Origin: Aquabacterium sp.
GTDB taxonomy: Bacteria > Pseudomonadota > Gammaproteobacteria > Burkholderiales > Burkholderiaceae_C
Length of the DNA: 47,293 nt
Assembly (NCBI RefSeq): GCF_021768455.1
Contig: NZ_JAIZVX010000011.1
Location: 1-47,293, forward strand
Direction: 5' to 3'
Made by a program: the position numbers and the translations under genes. Each line of letters begins with the position of its first letter. Position 1 is the first letter of the stretch. Under the pieces are notes generated by a model, which was not told where the DNA came from, searched no databases, and was given only the letters and a program-made list of their open reading frames with translations. Positions 15,538 through 28,125 of the stretch are shown here, piece by piece.

Positions 15538-16179
15538 ATGAAGATCTTTTTCGACCTGCTGCCCATCATCCTGTTCTTCACCGCCTTCAAGTGGGGTGAG
15601 GGGCACCGGGAACAGGCCGCGCAGTGGATGACCCACTACCTGGGCTTTGCCGTCTCGGGCGGCGTGGTGGGCCCGACCGAAGCGCCCACGCTGCTGGCCA
15701 CGCTGGTGGTGGTGGCCGTGACCCTGCTGCAGGTGATCGTGCTCAAGGCCCTGCGCAAGCCCGTCGACAAGATGCTCTGGGCCGGTCTGGTGATCGTGGT
15801 CGTGCTGGGCGGGCTCACCCTGTGGTTCCACGACGAGACCTTCATCAAGTGGAAGCCCACCGCCATTTACTGGCTCATGGGCGGCGGCCTCTTTGTGAGC
15901 GAGGTGCTGCTGGGCAAGAAGATGCTGCGCCAGATGATGGGCGGCCAGGTCGATGTGCCGGATGCCGTGTGGCGCCAGCTGGGCTGGGCCTGGGTGGCCT
16001 TCTTTGCCGGCATGGGCGTGCTGAACCTGTACGTGGCGTTCAACTACCCGACCGACGTCTGGGTCAACTTCAAGATGTGGGGTAGCCTGGGTCTCACCCT
16101 GGTCTTCACGCTCGCGCAAGGCCTCTACCTGGGCAAGCACATGAGCCCGGCCGAGCCCGCCGCCGACAAGTCCGCCTGA
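15538..16179 (+). CDS. yciB: Septation protein A / inner membrane protein YciB
   Basis: A 213-residue YciB/IspZ protein with five or six hydrophobic segments, starting with the conserved MKIFFDLLPIILFFTAFK and containing TAIYWLMGGGLFVSE and FNYPTDVWVNFKMWG. YciB takes part in cell-envelope synthesis and septation in E. coli, interacting with divisome and elongasome proteins. The C-terminal acidic tail is extended. The order msrB-yciB-bolA-ppiC is common in betaproteobacteria. Confidence 0.93.
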   Translation: MKIFFDLLPIILFFTAFKWGEGHREQAAQWMTHYLGFAVSGGVVGPTEAPTLLATLVVVAVTLLQVIVLKALRKPVDKMLWAGLVIVVVLGGLTLWFHDETFIKWKPTAIYWLMGGGLFVSEVLLGKKMLRQMMGGQVDVPDAVWRQLGWAWVAFFAGMGVLNLYVAFNYPTDVWVNFKMWGSLGLTLVFTLAQGLYLGKHMSPAEPAADKSA

Positions 16180-16214
16180 CCCCGCACCTCACATTGCCTC
16201 GAAGGGATCCCACC

Positions 16215-16490
16215 ATGAGCGACAACGCCGTGACCGCCGCCAAGCTGGAGCAAGTGCTTCACGCTACTTTGCAACCGGAAACCCTGGTCGTCACCGACGA
16301 CAGCCATGAGCACGCTGGCCATGCGGGCCACAGTGGCGCCGACCATGGCACCCACTTTACAGTGCAGATCAAGGGTCGCTGCTTCAACGGTTTGACACAC
16401 GTTCAGCGGCATCGCCTTGTGTATGATGCCCTGCGCGATTTGATCGCCCAAGGCATCCATGCCCTGGTGATCAAAGCCGAGCCTGTCTGA
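16215..16490 (+). CDS. BolA/IbaG family protein
   Basis: A 91-residue BolA-like protein: HFTVQIKGRCFNGLTHVQRHRLVYDALRDLI has the family's second helix and the conserved RHR-x-VY motif. BolA proteins bind [2Fe-2S] clusters with monothiol glutaredoxins, and BolA itself can act as a regulator. A histidine-rich insertion (DSHEHAGHAGHSGADHGTH) lies between the first helix and the strand and could add metal ligands. GAAGGGATCC before the ATG serves as Shine-Dalgarno. Confidence 0.88.
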   Translation: MSDNAVTAAKLEQVLHATLQPETLVVTDDSHEHAGHAGHSGADHGTHFTVQIKGRCFNGLTHVQRHRLVYDALRDLIAQGIHALVIKAEPV

Positions 16491-16518
16491 ACAATCCAAG
16501 AAAGACTTTTCGCTCATC

Positions 16519-17340
16519 ATGAAGACCTCCCGTATCGCTCAGGCTGCCTTGCTGGCTGCTTCGCTCACGCTGGCCGCTCCGCTGGTGTTCGCGCAGAACA
16601 TCACCATCGTCAACGGCAAGGCTGTGCCCAAGGCCCGCGCCGAGGCGATGATCGACCAGATCCTCAAGCAGCAGCAACCCGGCCAGCCGCCCCAGACCCG
16701 CACGCCGGACCTGGAGCAGAAGGTCAAGGACGAAATCGTGCTGCGCGAAATCTTCCTGCAGGAAGCCGAGAAGCGCGGCCTGCAGGCCACCGCCGATTAC
16801 AAGACCCAGATGGAGTTCGCGCGTCAGTCGATCCTGATCCGCGCCCTGTTCCAGGACTTCGAAAAGAAGAACCCGCCTGACGAAGCCGAAGCCAAGGCCG
16901 AGTACGACAAGATCAAGGCCGCCAACGGTGGCCAGGAATACCGTGCCCGCCACATCCTGGTCGAGTCGGAAGACCAGGCCAAGGCCCTGATCTCGCAACT
17001 CAAGGCCGGCGCCAAGTTCGAAGACCTGGCCAAGAAGAATTCGAAGGACCCGGGCTCTGCCGAAAACGGTGGCGACCTCGACTGGGCCAATCCCGGCAAC
17101 TACGTGCCCGAGTTCTCGCAAGCCCTGACCAAGCTGCAAAAGGGCCAGATCACCGATGCGCCCGTGAAGTCGCAGTTCGGCTTCCACATCATCAAGCTGG
17201 AAGACGTGCGCACCGCCTCCTTCCCGAGCTACGACGAAGTGAAGGGCCAGATCCTGCAGCGCCAGACGCAAACCAAGCTGGCCAAGTTCCGCGACGACCT
17301 CAAGGCCAAGGCCAAGACCGACTACAAGTTCAGCAACTGA
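16519..17340 (+). CDS. Parvulin-type peptidyl-prolyl isomerase (PpiC/SurA-like), periplasmic
   Basis: A 273-residue secreted foldase. A signal peptide runs to about residue 25 (VFAQN), followed by a helical chaperone region (30-130) and a parvulin domain (about 140-235) with YRARHILVE, FEDLAKKNSKDPGSAENGGDL and SQFGFHIIKLEDV. It should isomerise prolyl bonds in exported proteins. The high Lys content of the C-terminus fits this family. It closes the msrB-yciB-bolA gene run and is followed by a strong bidirectional terminator. Confidence 0.92.
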   Translation: MKTSRIAQAALLAASLTLAAPLVFAQNITIVNGKAVPKARAEAMIDQILKQQQPGQPPQTRTPDLEQKVKDEIVLREIFLQEAEKRGLQATADYKTQMEFARQSILIRALFQDFEKKNPPDEAEAKAEYDKIKAANGGQEYRARHILVESEDQAKALISQLKAGAKFEDLAKKNSKDPGSAENGGDLDWANPGNYVPEFSQALTKLQKGQITDAPVKSQFGFHIIKLEDVRTASFPSYDEVKGQILQRQTQTKLAKFRDDLKAKAKTDYKFSN

Positions 17341-17381
17341 GCTGGGCTGCCGGGCTGACGTCTCGTCGGCCCCGGGGCAAC

Positions 17382-17419
17382 AAAAAGGGCGCTGCTTCTC
17401 TCGAGGCAGCGCCCTTTTT
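17382..17419. terminator. Bidirectional rho-independent terminator between ppiC-like gene and trmB
   Basis: AAAAAGGGCGCTGC and GCAGCGCCCTTTTT form a 14-bp perfect stem around a 10-nt loop. The T-run on each strand serves the two convergent genes. Confidence 0.93.
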
Positions 17420-17428
17420 CATGGCCTT

Positions 17429-18196
17429 TCAGGCCTTTTTGCGGAAGACGAGGTCCCACACGCCATGGCCCAGACGCAGGCCGCGGTTCTCGAACTTGGT
17501 CAGCGGGCGGTAGGCGGGCTTCTCGGCATAGCCCTCGGCGGTGTTTTGCAGCGAGGGCTCGGCGCTCAGCACTTCCAGCATCTGCTGGGCATAGGGCTCC
17601 CAGTCGGTGGCCAGGTGCATGTAGCCGCCGGGTGCCAGGTGGGCGCAGAGCTTGGCCACGAATTCGGGCTGGATCAGGCGGCGCTTGTGGTGGCGCTTCT
17701 TGTGCCAAGGGTCGGGGAAGTAGATGTGGATGCCCGACAGCGAAGCCAGGGGCACCATGTGGGCCAGCACCTCGACCGCATCGTGCTGGCAGATGCGCAG
17801 GTTGCTCAGGCCACGTTCGCCGATCTGCTTGAGCAGGGCGCCCACGCCGGGTTCGTGCACCTCGCAGCCGATGAAGTCGACATCGGGCAGCGCCTCGGCG
17901 ATCTTGGCGGTGGCGTCGCCCATGCCGAAACCGATCTCGAACACCACCGGAGCCTGGCGGCCGAAGACGGTGGGGTAGTCGAGTGCCTGCTCTGCAAAGG
18001 GCAGGACGAAGCGCGGGCCCAGCTCGGCCAGGGCGCGGGCCTGGCCCTCGGTCGTGCGGCCAGCGCGCATCACATAGCTGCGGATGGCGCGCGGGAAGGC
18101 CGGGCCGCCGTGTTCCTGGGGCTGCTCGGTGAGCGGTTCGGTGGCGTCATCGGCGCCGGTGGGGTGCTCGGGCGGGGTGGACTCGCTGCTGGACAT
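17429..18196 (-). CDS. trmB: tRNA (guanine-N7-)-methyltransferase TrmB
   Basis: Methylates G46 of tRNA at N7 using SAM. It has the SAM-binding [12 protein letters not shown] and the family-defining [17 protein letters not shown], and ends with TKFENRG...GHGVWDLVF. An acidic 35-residue N-terminal extension precedes the conserved [12 protein letters not shown]. At 255 residues it is slightly longer than average because of that extension. Confidence 0.95.
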   Translation of the reverse strand: MSSSESTPPEHPTGADDATEPLTEQPQEHGGPAFPRAIRSYVMRAGRTTEGQARALAELGPRFVLPFAEQALDYPTVFGRQAPVVFEIGFGMGDATAKIAEALPDVDFIGCEVHEPGVGALLKQIGERGLSNLRICQHDAVEVLAHMVPLASLSGIHIYFPDPWHKKRHHKRRLIQPEFVAKLCAHLAPGGYMHLATDWEPYAQQMLEVLSAEPSLQNTAEGYAEKPAYRPLTKFENRGLRLGHGVWDLVFRKKA

Positions 18197-18315
18197 GCGG
18201 CTGGGGTGGGATCAAAACGAAGGCGAGAGTGTGCCTCATCTTGTGTGGGGCAGGGGCCTCAGTGCGGCAAGCCGGGGCTGCAAGTGGCGGGAGCTGGGCT
18301 AGAATCTCAGATGCT

Positions 18316-18389
18316 GCGGGTGTCGTTCAATGGTAGGACTCTTGCTTCCCAAGCAAATAACGTGGGTTCGATTCCCATCACCCGCTCCA
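18316..18389 (+). tRNA. tRNA-Gly (anticodon CCC)
   Basis: The 7-bp acceptor stem GCGGGTG/CACCCGC, D arm, anticodon loop TTCCCAA with CCC at its centre, T arm GTGGG-TTCGATT-CCCAT, and an encoded CCA end are all seen. It reads GGG codons. The frame of a 74-nt molecule is complete; the first pair of the anticodon stem is a C-A mismatch. Confidence 0.95.
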
Positions 18390-18405
18390 GCATTCAAGTC
18401 CCGCG

Positions 18406-18837
18406 TCAACCCAGGTGGGTGTGACGTCCGGCTTTGGGCTCGGTCTCCATCTCGGCCAGACCCTGCAGGATGCCGCAGGCCGGCATCGCCTGTTCGTCCC
18501 GGCAGCGCCCGCGCAAGGCGGTGAGCTGTTGGCGGAGTTGTTCCAGTTCCCTGATCCGTTCGTCCACGTGGGCAATGTGTGCGTCCAGCACCTCGTTCAC
18601 CGCATGGCAACCCTGTTCGGGCTGGTTGGCAAGGGCCAGCAGGGTGTGGATCTCGTGGTGGCTCATGTCGAGCGCACGGCAGTTGCGGATGAAGCGCAGG
18701 CGTTCGGTGTGCGCCGGGCCATAGACGCGGAAGTTGCCTGCGGTGCGCCCGGGCTCGGGCAGCAGGCCTTCTTTCTCGTAATAGCGGATGGTCTCCACCG
18801 TGCACTGCGCGATCTGAGCGAGTTCGCCGATTTTCAT
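18406..18837 (-). CDS. cadR: Cd(II)/Pb(II)-responsive MerR-family regulator (CadR/PbrR type)
   Basis: A 143-residue activator. The N-terminal winged HTH is typical (MKIGELAQIAQCTVETIRYYEKEGLL). Metal ligands of the CadR/PbrR group are at Cys77 (QGCHAVNEVLDAHI), Cys112 and Cys121 (CGIL). The C-terminus is short and His-bearing (HTHLG). It is divergent from cadA, with a MerR-type operator between them that it should distort upon metal binding to turn on cadA. The choice between Cd, Pb and Zn cannot be made from sequence. Confidence 0.92.
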   Translation of the reverse strand: MKIGELAQIAQCTVETIRYYEKEGLLPEPGRTAGNFRVYGPAHTERLRFIRNCRALDMSHHEIHTLLALANQPEQGCHAVNEVLDAHIAHVDERIRELEQLRQQLTALRGRCRDEQAMPACGILQGLAEMETEPKAGRHTHLG

Positions 18838-18855
18838 GGGGCCTCCAGAAACCCC

Positions 18856-18886
18856 TTGACTCTATAGCAGCTTCAGCTTGTGTAAT
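18856..18886 (+). promoter_or_regulatory. MerR-type promoter/operator for cadA
   Basis: A -35 TTGACT (18856-18861) and a -10 TGTAAT (18881-18886) are separated by exactly 19 bp, the over-long spacer typical of MerR-family promoters. An imperfect dyad (CTATAG-CAG-CTTCAG) fills the spacer, as in CadR/PbrR operators. Transcription would start about 25 nt before the cadA ATG. Confidence 0.87.
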
Positions 18887-18917
18887 GGGTGCACGGGATT
18901 CAACCCGGCCACCCAAC

Positions 18918-21092
18918 ATGTCCACACACCCAGATTCCCAAGGTCGTCCCGATGCCCAGGCTGCATCGCCTGTGCCCGCCACAGCGGTGCGCACCACCAT
19001 CCGCATCATGCAGATGGACTGCCCGACCGAGGAGGGCTTGCTGCGCCGCAAGCTGGGTGGGATGCCCGGTGTGCACGGCATGGATTTCAACCTGATGCAG
19101 CGCGTGCTGACTGTGTCGCACCAGCCCGCTCTGGTGGGCGAGGTGCTGGCGGCCATCCGCTCGCTGGACTTCACGCCCGAGCTGCTCGACGAAGCGCCCA
19201 CGCGGGTGGAGGCATCGGTTCAGGCGCCGCCGCGCTGGTGGCCACTGGCCCTGGGTGCCGGGGCCGCGCTGGGGGCCGAACTGGCGCATGGGTGGGGTGC
19301 ACCTGGCTGGGTGGCAGCCCTGCTGGCCGTGGCCGCGGTGATGGCCTGCGGCACCACCACCTTTCGCAAGGGCTGCTTGGCGCTGCGCCATGGCAACTTC
19401 AACATCAATGCGTTGATGAGCCTGGCCGTGACTGGCGCGATGGTGCTGGGTCAGTGGCCGGAGGCCGCCATGGTGATGGTGCTGTTCACGCTGGCCGAGC
19501 TGATCGAGGCCCGCTCGCTGGACCGTGCCCGCGATGCCATCCAGGGCCTGCTGCAGTTGGCGCCAGAGCGGGTCACCGTGAGGCAGGCCGATGGCAGGTG
19601 GCAGGAGGTGGCGGCCAGCGAGGTGCCCATCGGGGCGCGCGTGCGCGTCCGGCCCGGTGAACGCATTGCCCTGGACGGCACCGTGGTGAGCGGGCGCTCG
19701 GTGGTGAACCAGGCGCCGATCACGGGGGAGGGCATGCCGGTCGACAAGGCCCCGGGGGACGAGGTCTACGCGGGCACCGTCAACGGGGCGGGGGCCTTTG
19801 AGCTGACGGTGACGGCCACCTTGGATGGCAGCACCCTGGCGCGCATCGTCCATGCCGTGTCGACGGCGCAGGGCGCGCGTGCGCCCACGCAGCGTTTCGT
19901 CGACCGCTTTGCCAAGGTCTACACGCCGGCCGTGCTGGCCGTGGCCGTGGGCGTGGCGGTGCTGCCGCCCTGGTGGATGGGGGGAGGCTGGCTGGATTGG
20001 GTCTACAAGGCCCTGGTGCTGCTGGTGATCGCCTGCCCCTGTGCGCTGGTGATCTCCACGCCGGTGACCATCGTGAGCGGGCTGGCGGCGGCGGCACGCC
20101 AGGGCATCCTCGTCAAGGGCGGGGCCTACCTCGAAGCGGGCCGCAGCCTGCGCTGGATGGCGCTGGACAAGACCGGCACGCTCACCCGGGGGCGCCCCGA
20201 GCAGACGGATGTGCTGGCCTGGGCGGGCCAGGAGGAGGCCCGCGTGTGCAGCCTGGCCGCCAGCCTGGCCGCGCGCTCCGACCACCCGGTTTCCCGCGCC
20301 ATTGCCGCGGCGGCGGAGGTGGCGGGCCTGCCCTTGCACGAGGTGATGCATTTCGAAGCCTTGGCCGGGCGCGGCGTGCGCGGCGACATCGCCGGCCAGA
20401 CTTACTGGCTGGGCAACCACCGGCTGGCTGGCGAACAAGGGGTCGATTCGCCCGAACTGGCCGCCCGCGTGCAGGACCTGGAGGCCCAGGGCAAGACCGT
20501 GGTGGTGCTGACGGTTGAGGGGCGCGTGCTGGCCCTGTTTGGCGTGGCCGACACCCTGAAGGAGAGCAGCCGCGAGGCCGTGGCCGAACTCCATGCCCTG
20601 GGTGTGCGCACCGTGATGCTCACGGGTGACAACGTGGCGGTGGCCCGGGCGATCGGGGCCGAGCTGGGCATCGTCGAGGTGCAGGGCGGCCTGCTGCCCG
20701 ACGACAAGCTGCGTTCCATCGAGGCAAGGCTGGGCAGATCGGGCGGCGTCGGCATGGTGGGCGATGGCATCAACGATGCGCCGGCACTGGCCCGGGCCGA
20801 CATTGGCTTTGCCATGGGGGCCGCCGGCACGGGCACGGCCATCGACACCGCCGATGTGGCCCTGATGGACGACGACCTGCGCAAGCTGCCTCGGTTTGTG
20901 CGGCTGTCGCGGCGCACCCATGCGCTGCTGGTGCAGAACATCGTTCTGGCGCTGGGCATCAAGCTCGTGTTCCTGGTGCTGACCGTGATGGGGCTGGGCA
21001 CGATGTGGATGGCGGTGTTCGCCGACGTGGGCGCCAGTTTGCTGGTGGTGGGCAACGGCCTGCGACTCTTGCGCGTGACGGGTGCACGGTGA
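18918..21092 (+). CDS. cadA: Heavy-metal P1B-type ATPase CadA/ZntA (Cd/Zn/Pb export)
   Basis: A 724-residue inner-membrane pump that expels Cd(II), Zn(II) or Pb(II) from the cytoplasm. The N-terminal HMA-like domain (30-95) carries MDCPTEE with Cys35 in place of the usual GMxCxxC. Then come the actuator motif ITGEGMPVDK, the ion-binding CPC (IACPCALVIS), the phosphorylated aspartate in DKTGTLT, an HP motif (SDHPVSR) and MVGDGINDAPALARADIGFAMG. The earlier in-frame ATG at 18885 overlaps the -10 box and was rejected. Regulated by the divergent CadR. Confidence 0.95.
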   Translation: MSTHPDSQGRPDAQAASPVPATAVRTTIRIMQMDCPTEEGLLRRKLGGMPGVHGMDFNLMQRVLTVSHQPALVGEVLAAIRSLDFTPELLDEAPTRVEASVQAPPRWWPLALGAGAALGAELAHGWGAPGWVAALLAVAAVMACGTTTFRKGCLALRHGNFNINALMSLAVTGAMVLGQWPEAAMVMVLFTLAELIEARSLDRARDAIQGLLQLAPERVTVRQADGRWQEVAASEVPIGARVRVRPGERIALDGTVVSGRSVVNQAPITGEGMPVDKAPGDEVYAGTVNGAGAFELTVTATLDGSTLARIVHAVSTAQGARAPTQRFVDRFAKVYTPAVLAVAVGVAVLPPWWMGGGWLDWVYKALVLLVIACPCALVISTPVTIVSGLAAAARQGILVKGGAYLEAGRSLRWMALDKTGTLTRGRPEQTDVLAWAGQEEARVCSLAASLAARSDHPVSRAIAAAAEVAGLPLHEVMHFEALAGRGVRGDIAGQTYWLGNHRLAGEQGVDSPELAARVQDLEAQGKTVVVLTVEGRVLALFGVADTLKESSREAVAELHALGVRTVMLTGDNVAVARAIGAELGIVEVQGGLLPDDKLRSIEARLGRSGGVGMVGDGINDAPALARADIGFAMGAAGTGTAIDTADVALMDDDLRKLPRFVRLSRRTHALLVQNIVLALGIKLVFLVLTVMGLGTMWMAVFADVGASLLVVGNGLRLLRVTGAR

Positions 21093-21133
21093 GCGGCGCG
21101 CCAGGGAGAGGGCAGGTCGATATACTGCGCGGC

Positions 21134-21502
21134 ATGCGTCGTTGGATCGCCATGTTCCTGCTGGCTTTGCTGCCGTTCCAGGCCCTCTGGGCTGCCGTGG
21201 AACCGTACTGCCTGCACGAACGCGCACCCAGTGCGTCCCATCATCTGGGCCATCACGAGCACCGCCACCATGCCGAGGTCAAAGCCGACCAGGCTGGGCA
21301 CTCGGCCGATGCCGATCTGAGCCAGGCCGATGCCATGGCCGACCACGATCACCACTGCTGTGGGACGGCATCGCTCCTGCCGGCCAGCCTGCCCTGGCCT
21401 GGCACCATGCCGCCACACGTCGCTGTGGCATCGCCTCTGGCCGCTTACGCCTCTGTCGACGCGACCCGCATCGATCGGCCCAACTGGCCGCGCTCGCACT
21501 GA
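21134..21502 (+). CDS. czcI: CzcI-like histidine-rich periplasmic protein
   Basis: A 122-residue protein: signal peptide (1-19, MRRWIAMFLLALLPFQALWA), then a conserved YCLHE and a His-rich stretch (HHLGHHEHRHHAEV) with further HDHHCC. This matches CzcI, which precedes czcCBA in Cupriavidus and related bacteria and is thought to modulate metal response. It starts 41 bp after cadA, linking the ATPase with the efflux operon. Confidence 0.82.
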   Translation: MRRWIAMFLLALLPFQALWAAVEPYCLHERAPSASHHLGHHEHRHHAEVKADQAGHSADADLSQADAMADHDHHCCGTASLLPASLPWPGTMPPHVAVASPLAAYASVDATRIDRPNWPRSH

Positions 21503-21658
21503 GCCGGCGAAACGGGTGGCCTGCATCGGGTGATGCGAGGCCTGGTTTGCGAGGCGCGGGAGCGACCGCTCGCCACACGCATGCCTGAGTGATGCGGGAG
21601 CCCTGCGAGGGCGCCCGACCTGTTCGCCGAATGTCCCCTGCTGATTGCGGAGAATTCG

Positions 21659-22924
21659 ATGCGAAGGTTTGATGTTTCCAGGGCGGCGCGCCGGGCGTGC
21701 CTGACCCTGTGTGGTCCCATGATGGTGTTGGGCGCCCAGGTGGCCTGGGCCCAGGGCTTGAGCCTGGATCAGGCCCTGGCTGCGGCGCTGGCCCAGCACC
21801 CCGATTTGCGCGCGTCCCAGATGGAGAGTGAGGCCGCTGGGGCGGCCACCCAGCAGGCTGCGGCCTGGCAAAACCCCGAGCTTGCCACGCTGGTGGAAGA
21901 CACCCGGCGTGCCACACGCAGCACCACCATCCAGCTGAACCAGCCGGTGGAGCTGGGTGGCAAGCGCGAAGCGCGGCTGGGCGTGGCCCGGGCCGCAGAA
22001 GGGGCGGCCGATGTGGAGGCGGCCGTGCGGCGGGCCCAGGTGGGCGCCGACCTGCGCCTGGCCTTTCACGCTGCGGCGGTGGCCCAGGAGCGGGTGCGCC
22101 TGTCGGAAGAGCTGGCCCGCCTGGCCACCCAGGCGCGGGAAGGGGCCGACCGGCGTGTGCAGGCCGGCAAGGTCTCGCCGGTGGAGGCGCTGAAGGCCCA
22201 GGTGGCCGAGGCCCAGGCGCTGTCGGCGGTGGCCGTGGCGCAAGGCGAGCAGCGCGCCACCGTGGCACGGCTGCGGCAGGCCATGGGCGAGCCGACCGAG
22301 CTGGCCACGAGCACCAAGGCGCTGGTGGTGGAGGCCGATCTGGCCCGCCTGCCTTCTGCCGACCGATGGAGGCCGCTGCCCCTGCAGCTGTCGGCCTCGC
22401 CGCTGGTGGCCCAGGCCCAGCAGGAAGTGAGCCGCAGGCAGGCCCTGGCCGAGGTGGAGCGCGCCCGGCGCACGCCGGACCTGACGGTCTCGCTCGGGGC
22501 CAGGCGCGATGCCGAGGCGGGCCGCAACCAGGCCATCCTCGGCGTCAGCTGGGTGCTGCCCCTGTTCGACCGCAACCAGGGCGCGATCGTGGAGGCCAGC
22601 CGCCGGGAGGACAAGGCCCGCATCGACAGCGAGGCCTTGCGGGCCCGGATCGGCGCGCAGGCGGAGCAGGCCTTGTCGCAGCTCTCCTCGGCCCTGGTGC
22701 AGGCGCAGACCCTGCGCGAGCGGGTGTTGCCCGCCGCGCGCCAGGCCTTTGCGGCCAGCACCCGTGGCTTCGAGCTGGGCAAGTTCGGTTTCCTCGATGT
22801 GCTCGATGCCCAGCGCACGCTGTTCGAGGCCGAGACCCAGGCGCTGAGCGCCGCCGCCCAGGCCTTCGAGGCCGATGCCCACCTGCATGCGCTGCTGGGT
22901 GAGCCCACCCCGACGAAAGACTGA
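21659..22924 (+). CDS. czcC: Outer-membrane efflux protein CzcC (TolC family)
   Basis: A 421-residue outer-membrane channel of the CzcCBA RND pump. The signal peptide runs to about residue 32 (VAWAQG). Two OEP repeats follow, with LSLDQALAAALAQHPDLRASQMESEAA near the start and GFELGKFGFLDVLDAQRTLFEAE near the end. Long Ala/Glu/Gln helices between fit the alpha barrel. The spacing to czcB is 4 bp. Confidence 0.92.
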   Translation: MRRFDVSRAARRACLTLCGPMMVLGAQVAWAQGLSLDQALAAALAQHPDLRASQMESEAAGAATQQAAAWQNPELATLVEDTRRATRSTTIQLNQPVELGGKREARLGVARAAEGAADVEAAVRRAQVGADLRLAFHAAAVAQERVRLSEELARLATQAREGADRRVQAGKVSPVEALKAQVAEAQALSAVAVAQGEQRATVARLRQAMGEPTELATSTKALVVEADLARLPSADRWRPLPLQLSASPLVAQAQQEVSRRQALAEVERARRTPDLTVSLGARRDAEAGRNQAILGVSWVLPLFDRNQGAIVEASRREDKARIDSEALRARIGAQAEQALSQLSSALVQAQTLRERVLPAARQAFAASTRGFELGKFGFLDVLDAQRTLFEAETQALSAAAQAFEADAHLHALLGEPTPTKD

Positions 22925-22928
22925 CACC

Positions 22929-27892
<4,964 letters not shown>

Positions 27893-28045
27893 CGTTTGGC
27901 TCCATGTCGGCCTGAACAGCAGGCCGCATGGGGTTTACAACGTGGCAACACAGCGTTCGGTTGACGCGCCGGTGTGTCAGCCTTGTCGCAGGCGTGTGAA
28001 AACGTTCACAAGGCAGGGCTCTGCCCGCCGTCGCCCCCCGAAATC

Positions 28046-28051
28046 TATAAT
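28046..28051 (+). promoter_or_regulatory. Probable -10 box of alaS
   Basis: TATAAT in the 233-bp gap before alaS, giving a leader of roughly 68 nt. No convincing -35 is seen at 16-18 bp. The leader has no T-box or other structure I can recognise. Confidence 0.45.
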
Positions 28052-28125
28052 CAGAAGCTTCGCTGTCGCCTGGCTCCCCGGCCCGCGCAGCCCAGATCAC
28101 CTCGACACAACGAGAAAGACCCCGG

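Noticed and set aside
28046-28125. T-box or other riboswitch before alaS
   Set aside because: The leader is only about 70-80 nt with no specifier loop or antiterminator; T-boxes are not expected in betaproteobacteria.
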